From an uncultured Clostridia bacterium (GTDB lineage Bacteria; Bacillota; Clostridia; Christensenellales; Aristaeellaceae): 22,084 nucleotides of DNA. Shown one piece after another: positions 21,260 through 22,084 of this stretch (positions are counted from its first letter, which is position 1; each line of letters begins with the position of its first letter). The notes below the pieces were generated by a model, which did not search any database, had not been told where the DNA came from, and saw only the letters and a list, made by a program, of their open reading frames with translations. The stretch is from NCBI GenBank assembly GCA_946534455.1, contig CAMNCR010000187.1, positions 1-22,084 on the forward strand, written 5' to 3'. The position numbers and the translations under genes are program-made.

Positions 21260-22084
21260 AATTCCCGGCGGCGTCACGGTGGCGAAGGGCTTCCGCGCCG
21301 CGGACTGCGCCGCGGGCATCAAATATCAGGGGCGGACGGATATGGCCATGATCGCCAGCGACGTGCCCTGCACCGTAGCCGGTACCTTTACCACCAATAT
21401 CGTCAAGGCTGCCCCCGTTCTCTGGGACATGGACATCGTTCATCATGCCGCGCAGGCCCAGGCCGTGGTCGTGAATGCCGGCATCGCCAACGCGGCCACC
21501 GGCGAAACGGGGCTACGCCTCTGCCGGGAGACCGCCGAATGCGTCTCCGACGCGCTGGGCATCCCCGCGGACAGCGTGCTCATCGGTTCCACGGGGGTCA
21601 TCGGTCCCAACATCCCTCTGGACCGGATTCAGTACGGCGTCAGCACCATGGTCCCCCGCCTGTCCGCCACGCTGGAGGCCGGCACCGCCGCCAGCCGCGC
21701 CATCATGACCACGGACACCGTGAACAAGGAATTTGCCGTCACCTTCGACCTGCCCGCCGCGGACGGCTCCGGTTCCGTTGCCGTGCATCTGGGCGGCATG
21801 AGCAAGGGCTCCGGCATGATCCATCCCAACATGTGCACCATGCTCGGCTATCTCACCACGGATTGCGCCATTTCCTCCGCGCTGCTGCAGCGCGCGCTCA
21901 GCGCCGTGGTGCCGGACACCTTCAATATGATCAGCGTGGACGGGGACACCAGCACCAACGATACGCTGCTGATCCTGGCCAACGGGCTTGCGGGCAACCG
22001 GCTCATTGAGGCGGAGGATGAAAGCTACGCTCTGTTCGTGAAGGCCCTGGAGAGCGTCTGCCGCGATCTGGCCATCCGGATGGC
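21246..22084 (+). CDS. argJ: Glutamate N-acetyltransferase / ornithine acetyltransferase (cut by window edge)
   Basis: The first 279 codons are visible; full ArgJ is about 400 residues. It moves the acetyl group from N-acetylornithine to glutamate (cyclic pathway). Landmarks: GVTVAKGFRAADCAAGIK, NAGIANAATG, the STGVIG motif, and the self-cleavage segment HPNMCTMLGYLTTD with nucleophile T198. Cleavage normally occurs between Ala and Thr; here the residue before Thr is C197. The start at 21246 is set by GGAGAAG upstream and overlaps the GNAT gene by 14 bp. The reading frame stays open to the window end. Confidence 0.95.
   Translation, partial: MSIRKIPGGVTVAKGFRAADCAAGIKYQGRTDMAMIASDVPCTVAGTFTTNIVKAAPVLWDMDIVHHAAQAQAVVVNAGIANAATGETGLRLCRETAECVSDALGIPADSVLIGSTGVIGPNIPLDRIQYGVSTMVPRLSATLEAGTAASRAIMTTDTVNKEFAVTFDLPAADGSGSVAVHLGGMSKGSGMIHPNMCTMLGYLTTDCAISSALLQRALSAVVPDTFNMISVDGDTSTNDTLLILANGLAGNRLIEAEDESYALFVKALESVCRDLAIRM

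Overview
The window is a gene-dense, fairly GC-rich bacterial chromosome segment. Strong Shine-Dalgarno sites, sigma-A type promoters, gene content and order (an Xre/cupin regulator followed by potABCD, a rho-rpmE neighbourhood, RNase Z, BmrA/MsbA-type exporter) point to a Clostridia-like Bacillota; this is inference, since no rRNA marker is present. I see no mobile element, tRNA, rRNA or CRISPR array, and no gene-free stretch longer than 300 bases.

Layout. (1) 1-106, minus: start of an exported protein cut by the window edge. (2) 332-5111, plus: polyamine uptake operon, an Xre/cupin regulator with a palindromic operator candidate, then the ATPase, two permeases and the binding protein. The ATPase carries a duplicated Ig-like insertion in its C-terminal TOBE region. 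(3) 5225-6241, plus: trpS with its terminator. (4) 6361-9241, plus: a promoter, a TRM11-like methyltransferase and, overlapping it, rho. This Rho aligns without gaps to the classical ATPase core, yet key catalytic residues are replaced. A bidirectional terminator follows. (5) 9311-10533, minus: a secreted SH3-domain protein and rpmE (zinc form of L31), each set off by terminators. (6) 10714-11664, plus: a pseudouridine-kinase-like PfkB protein. (7) 18302 down to 11641, minus: a long chain of seven closely packed or overlapping genes from one good promoter: ABC exporter, RNase Z, uvrB, a 53-residue membrane miniprotein, a four-helix membrane protein, a YkuE-like metallophosphoesterase and a second 53-residue ORF. 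(8) 18546 to the right end, plus: arginine biosynthesis, argG, argC (short type), a GNAT acetyltransferase and argJ (cut by the edge).

How they work together: the pot genes form a complete importer with a likely local regulator. The arg genes cover the first acetylation/transacetylation, the reductase and argininosuccinate synthesis; argB, argD, argF and argH are not in the window. The exporter operon and argG diverge from a 243-bp AT-rich region carrying repeated ATATTCAT half-sites that resemble ArgR boxes.

The most unusual items are the Rho with altered catalytic residues and a roughly 190-residue Pro/Ala-rich linker, the PotA with two inserted Ig-like repeats, and two unannotated-size small genes in the uvrB operon.
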